A stretch of DNA of 64,000 bases from Nocardioides albus (GCF_014648255.1 NZ_BMQT01000005.1:62001-126000); one strand, 5' to 3'; numbered from the stretch's first letter, positions 50,988 through 60,730 are shown. Translations and numbers: made by a program. Notes: generated by a model not told the origin, from the letters alone.

Positions 50988-53900
50988 GTGGTCGTACATC
51001 TGCACCGCGCGCCGCGGACCGATCTGCTCGCTGACTCGCTCGGCGAGCTGTTGTCGGTGCCGTCGGAGGATCCGTTCGCGACCGAGGTCGTGGTGGTGCC
51101 GGCGCGGGGGGTGGAGCGGTGGTTGTCGCAGCGGCTCTCGCATCGGCTGGGGGCTGCGGCGGGGCGTACGGACGGGATCTGCGCGGCCGTCGACTTCCGG
51201 TCTCCCTGGTCGCTGTTCGCCGAGGTCGTGGGCACGGGGGACGAGGATCCCTGGGCGCCGGAGTCCCTGACCTGGCCGGTGCTGGCGGCGATCGACGCGT
51301 CCCTGGACGAGCCGTGGGCGAGGTCGCTCGCGCTGCATCTGGGGCACGGGGATGCGACGGAGGAAGGCGTACGTCGGCGGGGGCGGCGACTGTCACTGGC
51401 CCGGCGGCTGGCGCGGTTGTTCGCTGCGTACGCGGACCAGCGGCCGGCGGTGGTCGCCGACTGGAGCGCGGGGCGGGACACCGACGGGCTCGGGGGCGAG
51501 ATCGCCGAGGATCTGGCGTGGCAGCCGCCGCTGTGGCGGGCCGTCTCCGAGCTGGTCGGCGGGCCGACGCCGGTGGAGCGGCAGGCGGCGACGGTCGCAC
51601 GGCTGAAGGAGAAGCCCCGGGAGTTCGAGCTGCCGGAACGGGTCTCGTTGTTCGGGCACACCCGGCTCTCGGTGACCGACATCGAGCTCGTCGCGGCGTT
51701 GGGGGAGCACCGGGAGGTGCACCTGTGGCTGCCGCATCCCTCCGAGGCTCTCTGGGAGGCACTCGCCGGGCTGGACGGGACGGTCGCGCGGACGGCGGAC
51801 CGGTCACACGATGCGGTCGGGCATCCGTTGCTGGCGACGTTGGGGCGGGATACGCGGGAGCTGCAGAGAGGTCTGGCGGGGATCGCTCCTCAGAGCGACT
51901 GTGTTGGTTTCGACACGCTCGCTCGCCCTCGGGGTCTGAACGAAGTGGCCCCAACCAGCGACGGGGGGTTGCTCGGGTGGCTGCAGGAGGACATCCGGGG
52001 CAACACGGTCGGCGAGAGTGGCGGACGGGTGATCGTGCCCGGGGACCGCTCGATCCAGGTGCATGCTTGCCACGGCATCGAGCGGCAGGTGGAGGTGCTT
52101 CGGGAAGTGCTGTTGGGACTGCTCGAGGACGACCCGACGCTGGAACCGCGGGACGTGCTCGTGATGTGTCCCGACATCGAGACCTTCGCGCCGCTGATCG
52201 AGGCCGGGTTCGGGCTGGGGGAGATGACCGGCGAGACCGGGCACCCCGGCCACCGGCTGCGGGTCAAGCTGGCGGACCGGTCGTTGACGCGTACCAACCC
52301 GCTCCTGGACGTGGCCACCCGGCTGCTCGACCTGGCCGGAGGCCGGGCGGGGGTGAGCGACGTACTCGATCTTGCTCACCTCGATCCGGTGCGGCGCCGG
52401 TTCGGGCTCAACGACGATGCGCTGGAGCAGCTCGAGGACTGGGCCAAGGATGCCGGGATCAGATGGGGCTTCGATGCGGAGCACCGCGAGCCCTTCGGGC
52501 TGGAGACGTACGTCGCCAACACCTGGCGCTTCGGGATGGACCGGATCCTCACCGGAGTGGCGATGTCCGAGGACTCCGCGACCTGGCTCGACACGACGCT
52601 GCCGCTCGACGACGTGGGGAGCGGGTCGGTCGAGCTGGCCGGGAAGTTCGCCGAGCTCGTCGACCGGCTGCAGGCGGTGACCGACGAGCTGGCCGGCGTG
52701 CACCCGCTGGAGCACTGGCTGAAGGTCATCGAGGAGGGCGTCGCCGCGCTGACGTCGGTCTCGGTGAACGATGACTGGCAGTCGGGCCAGGTGACCCGGG
52801 AGCTGTCACAGGTTCGGGACGCAGCCAAGGGCCACGAGGTGGACGAGCTGCGCCTGCCCGACGTTCGAGCGCTGCTGGGCGCGCGGCTGGCAGGCCGGGC
52901 GACGCGCGCCAACTTCCGCACCGGGACGTTGACCGTGTCCACGCTGGTGCCGATGCGGTCGGTGCCCCACCGGGTGGTCTGCCTGCTCGGCATCGACGAC
53001 GGGGTGTTCCCGAGGGTCGGGATCACCGACGGCGACGACCTGCTGGCTCGTGACCCGCAGACCGGCGAGCGCGACCTGCGCAGCGAGGACCGGCAGCTGT
53101 TCCTCGATGCGCTGCTGGCGGCGACCGAGACGCTGGTGGTGACCTACACGGGCGCCAACGAGTACTCGGGGCAGCCGCGGCCGCCTGCGGTGCCGCTCGG
53201 GGAGCTGCTGGACGCGTTGGACGCGACCGCTGTCTGCGAAGACGGGAGACCGGTCTCGGAGATGGTGACGACCAGGCATCCGCTGCAGCCGTTCGACCCG
53301 CGCAACCTGACGCCCGGGGCGCTGGTGGCGGACCATCCGTTCTCGTTCGACAGGGCCGCCGAGGCCGGCGCCGTCGCCGCGCTGTCCGACCGCGTCGAGC
53401 CGCCGGAGCTCCTGCCCGCACCGCTGGCGCCGACCGCGGCTGGAGACCTGACGCTCGAGGAGCTGCTCGCCTTCTACCGCGCGCCCGTGCGCGCTTTCTT
53501 CCGTGACCGCCTGGAGCTGTCGCTGCCGCGGGATGACGACCCGCTCTCCGACGCGCTGCCGGTCGAGCTCGACGGGCTGGGCCAGTGGTCGGTGGGCGAC
53601 CGGCTGCTCCACGACCTGCTCGCCGGGATGTCGGAGGAGCAGGCGGTCCAGCAGGAGTGGCGCCGCGGCGTACTTCCTCCGAAGTGGCTCGGCTGGCGCA
53701 TCCTCACCGACGTGATCACCAAGGCGAAGCCGATCGCGGCCGAGGCGCTCCGGGTGCGCCACGCGGGCATCTCCACGGGACAGGCGCGGGCCGTCGACGT
53801 CGAGGTCGACCTCGGCGGGGGGCGGCGGCTGACCGGCACCGTCCCGCAGGTCTTCGGCGACCGGCTCGCCCCTGTGACGTACTCACGTCTGGGTGCCAAG

Positions 53901-54392
53901 CAGCGGATCGAGTCGTGGGTGCAGCTGGTCGCGTTGGCAGCCGCCGACGAGGATCGAGCCTGGAGCGCCTGGACCCTGGGGCGTCCGGGCAACTCGAGAT
54001 CACGTACGCCGTTCGGGCTCTCCCAGCTCGGCCCGCTCGACCACACCGCGATCGACGTGCTCCGTGACCTGGTGCGGCTGCGCGACCGAGGGCTCACCGC
54101 GCCGCTGCCGTTGCCGCTCAAGACCTCCTTCGCCTACGCGCGCCAGCGGCGCACCCAGGCCGGGATCGACGACGCGCTGTACAAGGCCGGCTGGGAGTGG
54201 AACGACGGCCGGTTCGAGGGTGAGGAGTCCGACGTGGAGCAGGTGCGAGCCTGGGGCACCGGGTCCGGGATCCCAGGACTGGGCGATCCTCCCGGGTCCG
54301 GCGAGGAGTTCGACGGAGAGACGTCCCGCTTCGGGGCGCTGGCGATGCGGGTCTGGTCGCCGTTGCTCACGGCAGAGCAGGGGAGCTGGTGA
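50988..54392 (+). CDS. recC: Exodeoxyribonuclease V subunit gamma
   Basis: About 1134 residues. The N-terminal inactive SF1 helicase fold begins VVVHLHRAPRTDLLADSLGELL and has VVVPARGVERWLSQRLSHRLG, a RecC landmark. Further RecC-like segments are VSLFGHTRLS, IQVHACHGIERQVEVLREVLLGLLE, VLVMCPDIETFAPLI and GVFPRVGITDGDDLLARDPQTGERDLRSEDRQLFLDALLAA. The C-terminal nuclease-like domain has ELLAFYRAPVRAFFRDRL. RecC holds Chi-recognition and strand-splitting functions within RecBCD. GTG 50988 is preferred to 50964 because of the -10 box. It overlaps recB by 4 bases. Confidence 0.93.
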   Translation: MVVHLHRAPRTDLLADSLGELLSVPSEDPFATEVVVVPARGVERWLSQRLSHRLGAAAGRTDGICAAVDFRSPWSLFAEVVGTGDEDPWAPESLTWPVLAAIDASLDEPWARSLALHLGHGDATEEGVRRRGRRLSLARRLARLFAAYADQRPAVVADWSAGRDTDGLGGEIAEDLAWQPPLWRAVSELVGGPTPVERQAATVARLKEKPREFELPERVSLFGHTRLSVTDIELVAALGEHREVHLWLPHPSEALWEALAGLDGTVARTADRSHDAVGHPLLATLGRDTRELQRGLAGIAPQSDCVGFDTLARPRGLNEVAPTSDGGLLGWLQEDIRGNTVGESGGRVIVPGDRSIQVHACHGIERQVEVLREVLLGLLEDDPTLEPRDVLVMCPDIETFAPLIEAGFGLGEMTGETGHPGHRLRVKLADRSLTRTNPLLDVATRLLDLAGGRAGVSDVLDLAHLDPVRRRFGLNDDALEQLEDWAKDAGIRWGFDAEHREPFGLETYVANTWRFGMDRILTGVAMSEDSATWLDTTLPLDDVGSGSVELAGKFAELVDRLQAVTDELAGVHPLEHWLKVIEEGVAALTSVSVNDDWQSGQVTRELSQVRDAAKGHEVDELRLPDVRALLGARLAGRATRANFRTGTLTVSTLVPMRSVPHRVVCLLGIDDGVFPRVGITDGDDLLARDPQTGERDLRSEDRQLFLDALLAATETLVVTYTGANEYSGQPRPPAVPLGELLDALDATAVCEDGRPVSEMVTTRHPLQPFDPRNLTPGALVADHPFSFDRAAEAGAVAALSDRVEPPELLPAPLAPTAAGDLTLEELLAFYRAPVRAFFRDRLELSLPRDDDPLSDALPVELDGLGQWSVGDRLLHDLLAGMSEEQAVQQEWRRGVLPPKWLGWRILTDVITKAKPIAAEALRVRHAGISTGQARAVDVEVDLGGGRRLTGTVPQVFGDRLAPVTYSRLGAKQRIESWVQLVALAAADEDRAWSAWTLGRPGNSRSRTPFGLSQLGPLDHTAIDVLRDLVRLRDRGLTAPLPLPLKTSFAYARQRRTQAGIDDALYKAGWEWNDGRFEGEESDVEQVRAWGTGSGIPGLGDPPGSGEEFDGETSRFGALAMRVWSPLLTAEQGSW

Positions 54393-57300
54393 CGATGCAG
54401 TTCGCTCCCTTCGACCTGACTGGCCCCCTCCCCACCGGCACGATGCTGATCGAGGCGTCGGCCGGCACCGGAAAGACCTTCACCATCGGCGCCCTGGTCA
54501 CCCGCTACGTGATCGAGGGAGAGGCCAAGCTCGACGAGATCCTGGCGATCACCTTCGGCCGTGCCGCATCCCAGGAGCTGCGCGACCGGGTGCGCGCTCA
54601 CCTGGTCGAGGCGGAGCGGGCTTTCGCAGAGGCGGTCCGAAGGCGGCGCCCCGCCCCGCTCGACGCCCACCTCGAGCTGCTTCTGAACGTGCCCGACGAC
54701 GAGATCCGGGTACGCCACGAGCGCGTACGCGACGCGTTGGCCTCCTTCGACGGCGCCACGATCGCGACGACGCACCAGTTCTGTCAGCTCGTGCTGCGCT
54801 CGCTGGGCGTGGCCGGTGACACCGACGCCGGTGCCGAGCTGGTCGAGTCGCTCGACGAGCTGGTCGTGGAGGTCGTCGACGACCTCTATCTGAAGTGGTT
54901 CGGTGAGGCGAAGGAGCGGCCACCGTTCGACCGCGACGACGCGCTGAGCCTGGCACGCACCGCGATCGAGGATCCGCAGTCGATGCTGGCGCCGGCGCCG
55001 TCCGAGGACCCGGTGGCGGGCGCGCGGGTGCGGTTCGCCGAAGCCGTGCGCGACGAGGTCGACCGACGCAAGCAGATGCGCGGGGTGATGTCCTACGACG
55101 ACCTGCTCTCCCGGCTCGCGGTCGCGCTGGAGGATCCGGCGGCCCCGGCCCGGTCGCGGATGCGGCAGCGGTGGCGGATCGTGCTGGTCGACGAGTTCCA
55201 GGACACCGATCCGGTGCAGTGGCAGGTGCTCTCCCGGGCCTTCGAGGGTCACGCCACCCTGGTGCTCATCGGCGACCCGAAGCAGGCGATCTACGCCTTC
55301 CGCGGCGGTGACGTCTTCACCTATCTGACCGCCGCCCGAGCAGCCGAGACGCAGGCGACGCTCGGCACCAACTGGCGCAGCGACGCCCCGCTGGTCGAGC
55401 GGCTCCAGGTGGTCCTGCGCGGCGCGGCGTTGGGCTCGCCGGAGATCGTCGTCCACGACGTGAAGGCCCACCACGACGGCTCTCGGCTGGCTGGGGCTCC
55501 GCATCCCTCACCGTTCCGGATCAGAAGGGTAGGTCGCAGCGGCTTCAAGCTCACCCGCGGCAAGATGATCACCGCTGGCGACGCCCGCACCCACATCGCC
55601 CGTGATCTCGCCGGCGACATCGCCGGGCTGCTCGGCTCCGGGGCTACCTGGTGCGACGCTCCGGTCCAGGCCGGGGACATCGCGGTCATCGTCAGGGTGC
55701 GCTCCCACGGGTTGCTGGTGCAGCGTGTGCTCCAGGAGCACGGCATCCCAGCGGTGATGGCCGGTGGCGGCGACGTCTTCCTGACCCCCGCCGGTGAGGA
55801 CTGGCTCGCGCTGCTGCAGGCGCTCGACTCGCCGCATCGGACGCCGCTGGTGCGAGCGGCCGGGCTGAGCGTCTTCTTCGGCTACACCGCTGCCCAGCTC
55901 GACGCGGGCGGCGAGGCGCTGACCTCCCGTATCGCCGACACGCTGCGCGGCTGGGCGCTGCTGCTGCGCGGCCGGGGCGTCGCCGCCTTGATCGAGGCGG
56001 CGGAGGAGCGCGGGCTCACTGCGCGCGTGCTGGGGCGCACCGACGGGGAGCGGTTGCTCACCGACGTACGTCATCTGGGGCAGCTGCTCCACGACATCGC
56101 GGTGCGCGATTCGTTCGGGCTGCCGGCGTTGCTGACCTGGTTCCGTGACGAGCGGCGGCGAACGGCTGCCACCGAGCGACCGCGGCGACTGGACTCCGAT
56201 GCGGCGGCGGTGCAGATCGTGACGGTGCACGGCTCCAAGGGGCTGCAGTACCCGATCGTCTATCTGCCCTTCGCCTACGACTACTTCGTGCGCGACCCCG
56301 ACGTTGCCCGGTTCCACGACGAATCCGGTCAGCGCACCATCGATGTCACCGGGATCGGGGCGCAGTGGCCGCAGAACCTGGCCCGGCACCAGGGCGAGGA
56401 GATCGGTGAGGAGCTGCGCGATCTGTACGTCGCGCTGACCCGAGCGCAGTCGCAGGTCGTCGCATGGTGGGCACCGACGGCCAACACCGCCACCGGGGGC
56501 CTTCATCGGCTGTTGTTCGGGCGAGGTCCTGGCCAAGCGGTGGTTCCGGACAGCGTTCCTGTGCCGAGCGACGAAGACGCGGCGACGCTGCTGAGCAACG
56601 TCGCGCGCCACGGCGGTCCGGTGGCCGAGGAAGCGGTGCCCGTTGCCGCAGCGCCGCCGGTGCGAGCAGAGTCGCCCGGCCTGCTCGCCGCGCGGGCGTT
56701 CACCCGGGATGTGGACGCGGAGTGGCGGCGTACGTCCTACTCCGGGCTCATCCGGGTCGACGAAGGCGTGGTCGCGACCTCGGAGCCGGAGGTGGAGGGC
56801 ACCGACGACGAGCCGCTCGCCGACGACGTCGATCTCGTCGAGGCCGCCGCGGCCGAGGAGCACCTCTCGCCGATGGCCGAGCTGCCCAAGGGCGCCGGCT
56901 TCGGGTCGCTGGTCCACGCGGTCCTGGAGCACACCGATCCGGAGGCGCCCGACCTGGCCGAAGAGCTGCTGACGAGGACCCGCGAGCAGCTGCGCTGGTG
57001 GCCGGTCCCGGCCTCGGCCGAGGAGCTCGCGACCGCGATGCTGCCGCTCAACCTCACCCAGCTCGGCCCGCTGGCCGACGGCCTGACGTTGGGCCAGATT
57101 CCGCTGCGCGACCGACTTCGGGAGCTCGACTTCGAGATCCCGCTGGCCGGTGGCGACACGCGCGGTCCGGGTGCTCCCGACGTACGTCTACGCGATCTCG
57201 CCCCGCTGCTGCGCGCCCATTTGCCGGCGGACGACCCGATGGTGACGTACGCGGACCGGCTCGAGACCCCACCGCTCGGCGACCAGTCCCTGCGGGGCTA

Positions 57301-57688
57301 TCTCACCGGTTCGGTCGACGTGGTTCTCCGGCTCCCGAACGGCCGGTTCGTGGTGGTCGACTACAAGACCAACTTCCTGGGCGTCGAGGCGATGGACTAC
57401 ACCCAGCCGAAGCTGGCCGAGGCGATGCTGCACTCCCACTACCCGCTGCAGGCGCTCCTCTACTCCGCGGTGGTGCACCGTTTCCTGCGCTGGCGTCTGG
57501 CCGGGTACGACCCGGAGGTGCACCTGGGCGGCGTGCTCTACCTCTACGTCCGCGGGATGCTCGGGCCGGACACCCCCGTCGTCGACGGCATCCCGACCGG
57601 CGTCTTCACCTGGCAGCCGCCCGCATCCCTCGCGATCGCGCTGTCCGACCTGCTGGACGGAACTCTCCCGGATGAGGTGAGCGCATGA
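54389..57688 (+). CDS. recB: Exodeoxyribonuclease V subunit beta
   Basis: 1099 residues. The helicase has Walker A EASAGTGKTFTIG (near residue 25), motif II VDEFQDTDPVQW, motif III LIGDPKQAIYAFRGGDVFTY and motif V TVHGSKGLQYPIVYLPF. The C-terminal RecB nuclease has GSLVHAVLEH (His), GSVDVVLRLPNGRFVVVDYKTN (Asp, Asp and Lys) and Gln/Tyr in HSHYPLQALLYSAV. It is the 3'-5' translocating motor and the only nuclease of RecBCD. The GTG start at 54389 overlaps the recC stop, and its own stop overlaps recD. Length is typical. Confidence 0.95.
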   Translation: MTMQFAPFDLTGPLPTGTMLIEASAGTGKTFTIGALVTRYVIEGEAKLDEILAITFGRAASQELRDRVRAHLVEAERAFAEAVRRRRPAPLDAHLELLLNVPDDEIRVRHERVRDALASFDGATIATTHQFCQLVLRSLGVAGDTDAGAELVESLDELVVEVVDDLYLKWFGEAKERPPFDRDDALSLARTAIEDPQSMLAPAPSEDPVAGARVRFAEAVRDEVDRRKQMRGVMSYDDLLSRLAVALEDPAAPARSRMRQRWRIVLVDEFQDTDPVQWQVLSRAFEGHATLVLIGDPKQAIYAFRGGDVFTYLTAARAAETQATLGTNWRSDAPLVERLQVVLRGAALGSPEIVVHDVKAHHDGSRLAGAPHPSPFRIRRVGRSGFKLTRGKMITAGDARTHIARDLAGDIAGLLGSGATWCDAPVQAGDIAVIVRVRSHGLLVQRVLQEHGIPAVMAGGGDVFLTPAGEDWLALLQALDSPHRTPLVRAAGLSVFFGYTAAQLDAGGEALTSRIADTLRGWALLLRGRGVAALIEAAEERGLTARVLGRTDGERLLTDVRHLGQLLHDIAVRDSFGLPALLTWFRDERRRTAATERPRRLDSDAAAVQIVTVHGSKGLQYPIVYLPFAYDYFVRDPDVARFHDESGQRTIDVTGIGAQWPQNLARHQGEEIGEELRDLYVALTRAQSQVVAWWAPTANTATGGLHRLLFGRGPGQAVVPDSVPVPSDEDAATLLSNVARHGGPVAEEAVPVAAAPPVRAESPGLLAARAFTRDVDAEWRRTSYSGLIRVDEGVVATSEPEVEGTDDEPLADDVDLVEAAAAEEHLSPMAELPKGAGFGSLVHAVLEHTDPEAPDLAEELLTRTREQLRWWPVPASAEELATAMLPLNLTQLGPLADGLTLGQIPLRDRLRELDFEIPLAGGDTRGPGAPDVRLRDLAPLLRAHLPADDPMVTYADRLETPPLGDQSLRGYLTGSVDVVLRLPNGRFVVVDYKTNFLGVEAMDYTQPKLAEAMLHSHYPLQALLYSAVVHRFLRWRLAGYDPEVHLGGVLYLYVRGMLGPDTPVVDGIPTGVFTWQPPASLAIALSDLLDGTLPDEVSA

Positions 57689-59442
57689 TCGAGCGCTGGG
57701 AGTCCGAGGATCCCTTCGACGCACGCCTGGCCCGGTCCGCGACCGGCCTGCTCGCGTCGTTCAACCGCGAGGGAGTGCTGACCGCGGCGGACGTGCACGT
57801 CGCGACCCGCGCAGCGACGCTCGCGGGGGAGACCCGCGACGAGGTGCGGCTGGCGGTGGCGCTGGCGGTCCGCGCGATCAGGCACGGCTCGGTGTGCGTC
57901 GACCTGGCTGCGCCGCGGGAGACCGAGGAGACGCTGCCGTGGCCGGCCGTCGCCGGCTGGCTCGAGGCCGTCGCCGACAGCCCCCTGGCCGCTCAGTCCC
58001 TGGTGCAGGTCGAGGACGGCCTGCTCTATCTCGACCGGTATCACCGCGAAGAGGGACAGGTACGCGACGACCTGCTCGCCCGCCTGGCCTCGCCCCGCCC
58101 CGTGGCCGACGATGCCTTGCTGGAGGCGACTGCGGCCCGGCTCTTCCCGGGCGAGGGGTACGCCGAGCAGCGCGCCGCCGCGCTGGCTGCCTCCCGGCAG
58201 TCGACGACGGTCCTCACCGGCGGTCCCGGCACCGGCAAGACGACGACGGTTGCGGGGCTGCTGGCGCTGCTCACCGAGCAGTCCGCGACGCCGTTGCGGG
58301 TCGCGCTGACTGCACCGACCGGCAAGGCGGCCGCGCGGCTGCAGGAGGCGGTCGAGAGTGCCCAGCTGGCGCCGCAGTTCACCGCCGCCGACCGCGCTCG
58401 CCTCTCCGGCCTGACCGCATCGACCCTTCATCGGCTGCTCGGTTGGCGACCCGGATCGTCGACGAGGTTCAAGCACCACCGCACCAACCGGTTGCCGCAC
58501 GACGTGATCGTCGTCGACGAGACCTCGATGGTGTCCTTGACGATGATGGCGCGGCTGCTCGAGGCGGTACGCCCGGAGGCGCGGCTGATCCTCGTCGGCG
58601 ACCCCGACCAGCTCGCCAGCGTCGAGGCCGGCGCGGTGCTCTCCGACCTCGTCGCCGGGCTCGCCGTGCGATCGCCCGACGCCGTGGCCGCGCTCCGCAT
58701 CACCCATCGCTTCGGGGGCGCGATCGGCGCTCTCGCCGAGGCGCTGCGGGTCGGCGACGCCGACGCGGCGCTCGACGTCCTGAAGTCCGGCGACCCCGCG
58801 GTCGAGCTCGTCGACCCGGCCGACGAGGCCAGGGTTGCCGAGGTCGAGCGCGATCTGGTCGCGCACGCGGTCGCCCTGCACGAGGCCGCGCTCGCTGGTG
58901 ATGCGGAGCGCTGCGTACGCATGCTCGACGAGTCGCGCCTCCTCTGCGCCCACCGTGACGGCCCCTGGGGCGTCTCCCACTGGAACCGGGTGATCGAGCG
59001 CGGCCTCGCCGAGACCACCGGTGAGGCGCTCGGCATCGGCTGGGGTCACGAGTGGTACCCGGGCCGCCCGGTCCTCGTCACCGCCAACGACTACGGTCTG
59101 GGCCTCTTCAACGGCGACACCGGCGTCACCTTCACCGATGCCGGCGGCGACCTCCGCGTCGCGATTGCGGGCGGCGCGACGTACGCACCCTCCCGCCTCG
59201 GCGACATCGAGACCCTGCACGCCATGACAGTCCACAAGTCCCAGGGCAGCCAGGCCAGATCCATCACCGTCCTGCTCCCGCCCGACGACTCGCCCCTGCT
59301 CACCCGCGAGCTCTTCTACACCGCGGTGACGCGGGCGCAGGAGCGCGTACGCATCGTCGGCACCCCCGACGCCGTCACCGCCGCGATCACCCGCCGAGCC
59401 CAGCGCGCCTCCGGCCTCCGTCAGCGCCTCGGCCACCACTGA
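57685..59442 (+). CDS. recD: Exodeoxyribonuclease V subunit alpha
   Basis: 585 residues, the 5'-3' SF1B motor. Walker A is TGGPGTGKTTTVAGL (near residue 180), motif Ia APTGKAAARLQEAV, motif II VIVVDETSMVSL, motif III LILVGDPDQLASVEAGAV and motif VI ELFYTAVTRAQERVRIVG, with the UvrD-like HAMTVHKSQGSQ. The start overlaps the recB stop by 4 bases. A palindromic intergenic element begins 7 bases after its stop. Confidence 0.95.
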   Translation: MIERWESEDPFDARLARSATGLLASFNREGVLTAADVHVATRAATLAGETRDEVRLAVALAVRAIRHGSVCVDLAAPRETEETLPWPAVAGWLEAVADSPLAAQSLVQVEDGLLYLDRYHREEGQVRDDLLARLASPRPVADDALLEATAARLFPGEGYAEQRAAALAASRQSTTVLTGGPGTGKTTTVAGLLALLTEQSATPLRVALTAPTGKAAARLQEAVESAQLAPQFTAADRARLSGLTASTLHRLLGWRPGSSTRFKHHRTNRLPHDVIVVDETSMVSLTMMARLLEAVRPEARLILVGDPDQLASVEAGAVLSDLVAGLAVRSPDAVAALRITHRFGGAIGALAEALRVGDADAALDVLKSGDPAVELVDPADEARVAEVERDLVAHAVALHEAALAGDAERCVRMLDESRLLCAHRDGPWGVSHWNRVIERGLAETTGEALGIGWGHEWYPGRPVLVTANDYGLGLFNGDTGVTFTDAGGDLRVAIAGGATYAPSRLGDIETLHAMTVHKSQGSQARSITVLLPPDDSPLLTRELFYTAVTRAQERVRIVGTPDAVTAAITRRAQRASGLRQRLGHH

Positions 59443-59448
59443 CCGCAC

Positions 59449-59586
59449 GCCGAGACGTCACTCAGGTCGCCCGAGACGTCACTCAGGTCGGCCGAGACGT
59501 CACTCAGGACGGCCGAGTTGGCACACCTGTGCCAACTCGGCCGACGGGACTGACGTCTCGGCCGACGGGACTGACGTCTCGGCGGG
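59449..59586. repeat. Modular palindromic intergenic element, copy 4
   Basis: It fills the gap between the convergent stops of recD (59442) and the ACT gene (59589). Left: three units starting CCGAGACGTCACTCAGG at about 21-base spacing. Centre: CGGCCGAGTTGGCA and its exact inverse around CACCTG, a 14-base stem. Right: two inverted units containing GGGACTGACGTCT, closing with CGGCGGG two bases before the ACT stop. The clearest copy of the family; it should form a strong bidirectional terminator. Confidence 0.85.
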
Positions 59587-59588
59587 AG

Positions 59589-60200
59589 TCAGGACCGCGC
59601 GATGGAGGTGGCGAGCGAGGCGAGGTGGCCCAGTCGGGCCAGCTCGGAGTCGAGGAAGTCGGGGCCACCGCGGCGGCCGATGATGACGATCTCGTTGCCG
59701 TCGATGCGGGCGCCGGCGAACATGTTCTCGTCCTCGCCTTCGACCTCGATCCGCTCGGGCCGGTCGAGCTCGATGAAGGGGACGTTCTCGGGGGAGCCGT
59801 CGGTGGCCCGGCTGATTCCCTTGACGCGGTGGACGCGGATGGCCCAGTCGGCGCGGAAGGTCAGCGGCAGCACGTCGATGAGTCGGTCGAGCGCCTCGTG
59901 GGCGTTCTCGGTGAGGTCCTCGACGGCCTCGAGGTCGAGGAAGAGGTTTCCGCCGGCGGCGTAGCGGGAGATCCAGACGACGTGCACGCCTTCGAGCTCG
60001 TTGCACGCCGACACGATGGAGTCCGGCATCGTTCCCGGTTGGGTCTCGAGGAGCACATCGTCGACGGCTCTTCCGTCGACAGTGTTCTTCTCGACGATCT
60101 CGATCGCCTCGATGTCGCCACCGGCTTCACCGATGGCGGAGGCAAGGCGACCGAGGGAACCCGGGATATCGGGCAGCTCGACGCGTAGCAGGAACGGCAT
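59589..60200 (-). CDS. ACT domain-containing protein
   Basis: 203 residues. The N-terminal ACT domain is clear: LLRVELPDIPGSLGRLASAIGEAGGDIEAIEIVEKNTVDGRAVDDVLLE, the small-molecule binding fold of amino-acid regulators. The second half (about 80-203) is a beta-rich domain with WAIRVHRVKGIS and GARIDGNEIVIIGRRGGPDFLDSELARLGHLASLA, not assigned to a family. It may sense an amino acid or purine; no partner enzyme is nearby. No ribosome site is seen; TAGGGT lies 8 bases before the ATG. Confidence 0.8.
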   Translation of the reverse strand: MPFLLRVELPDIPGSLGRLASAIGEAGGDIEAIEIVEKNTVDGRAVDDVLLETQPGTMPDSIVSACNELEGVHVVWISRYAAGGNLFLDLEAVEDLTENAHEALDRLIDVLPLTFRADWAIRVHRVKGISRATDGSPENVPFIELDRPERIEVEGEDENMFAGARIDGNEIVIIGRRGGPDFLDSELARLGHLASLATSIARS

Positions 60201-60208
60201 GGCCCTAG

Positions 60209-60214
60209 ACCCTA
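60209..60214 (-). promoter_or_regulatory. Leaderless -10 box (TAGGGT)
   Basis: Minus-strand TAGGGT lies 8 bases before ATG 60200. Confidence 0.4.
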
Positions 60215-60259
60215 GCGTCGCGAACCGACAGTCGTGGCACTGTCGCGGTTACACGCCGA

Positions 60260-60730
60260 TCAACTGGCGGGTTGTTCGCCGGCCGGCTCCAGCAGAAAGA
60301 GCGGGAAGATCCGGGAGGTGTTGGGCTGATATTCCCCATACGTCGGCCAGGTCTGCACCGCATAGGCCCACCACTCCTCGCGCTCCGCACCGGCGAGCTC
60401 GCGAGCGACGTACGCCTTCTTGGTGCCGCCGTCCTGGAGCACCATGTCGGGGTACTTGCGGAAGTTCGCCACCCAGGCGGGGTTCTTGTCGGAGCCACCC
60501 ATCGAGGCGACCGCGAGGTAGCGGCCGTCGCGCTCGACCCGCATCAGCGGGGTCTTGCGGATCGCGCCGGTCTTGGCGCCGCGGTTGGTGATCAGGATGA
60601 TCGGCTTGCCGTCGCGCTCGAGGACGTTGGCCTCGGCGCCGTCGGAGGCCTCGAACGCGGCAACCTGCTCGCGCACCCAGTCGGCCGTGCTCGGGACGTA
60701 TTCACCTTGCAGTTCGGTCATGTCCTTCAT
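60260..60730 (-). CDS. Deazaflavin (F420)-dependent nitroreductase family protein
   Basis: 156 residues with the DDN-type split barrel: ILITNRGAKTGAIRKTPLMRVERDGRYLAVASMGGSDKNPAWVANFRKYPDMVLQDG, then AREREEWW-like sequence (AREL ... REEWWAYAV) and YGEYQPNTSRIFPLFLLEP. These segments match the Mycobacterium Ddn/FDOR-A family, which uses reduced F420 on quinones and nitroaromatics. It implies that the organism makes F420. Two starts are possible, ATG 60730 or ATG 60721. It is divergent from menB, and a menaquinone-protecting role is attractive but inferred. Confidence 0.85.
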   Translation of the reverse strand: MKDMTELQGEYVPSTADWVREQVAAFEASDGAEANVLERDGKPIILITNRGAKTGAIRKTPLMRVERDGRYLAVASMGGSDKNPAWVANFRKYPDMVLQDGGTKKAYVARELAGAEREEWWAYAVQTWPTYGEYQPNTSRIFPLFLLEPAGEQPAS

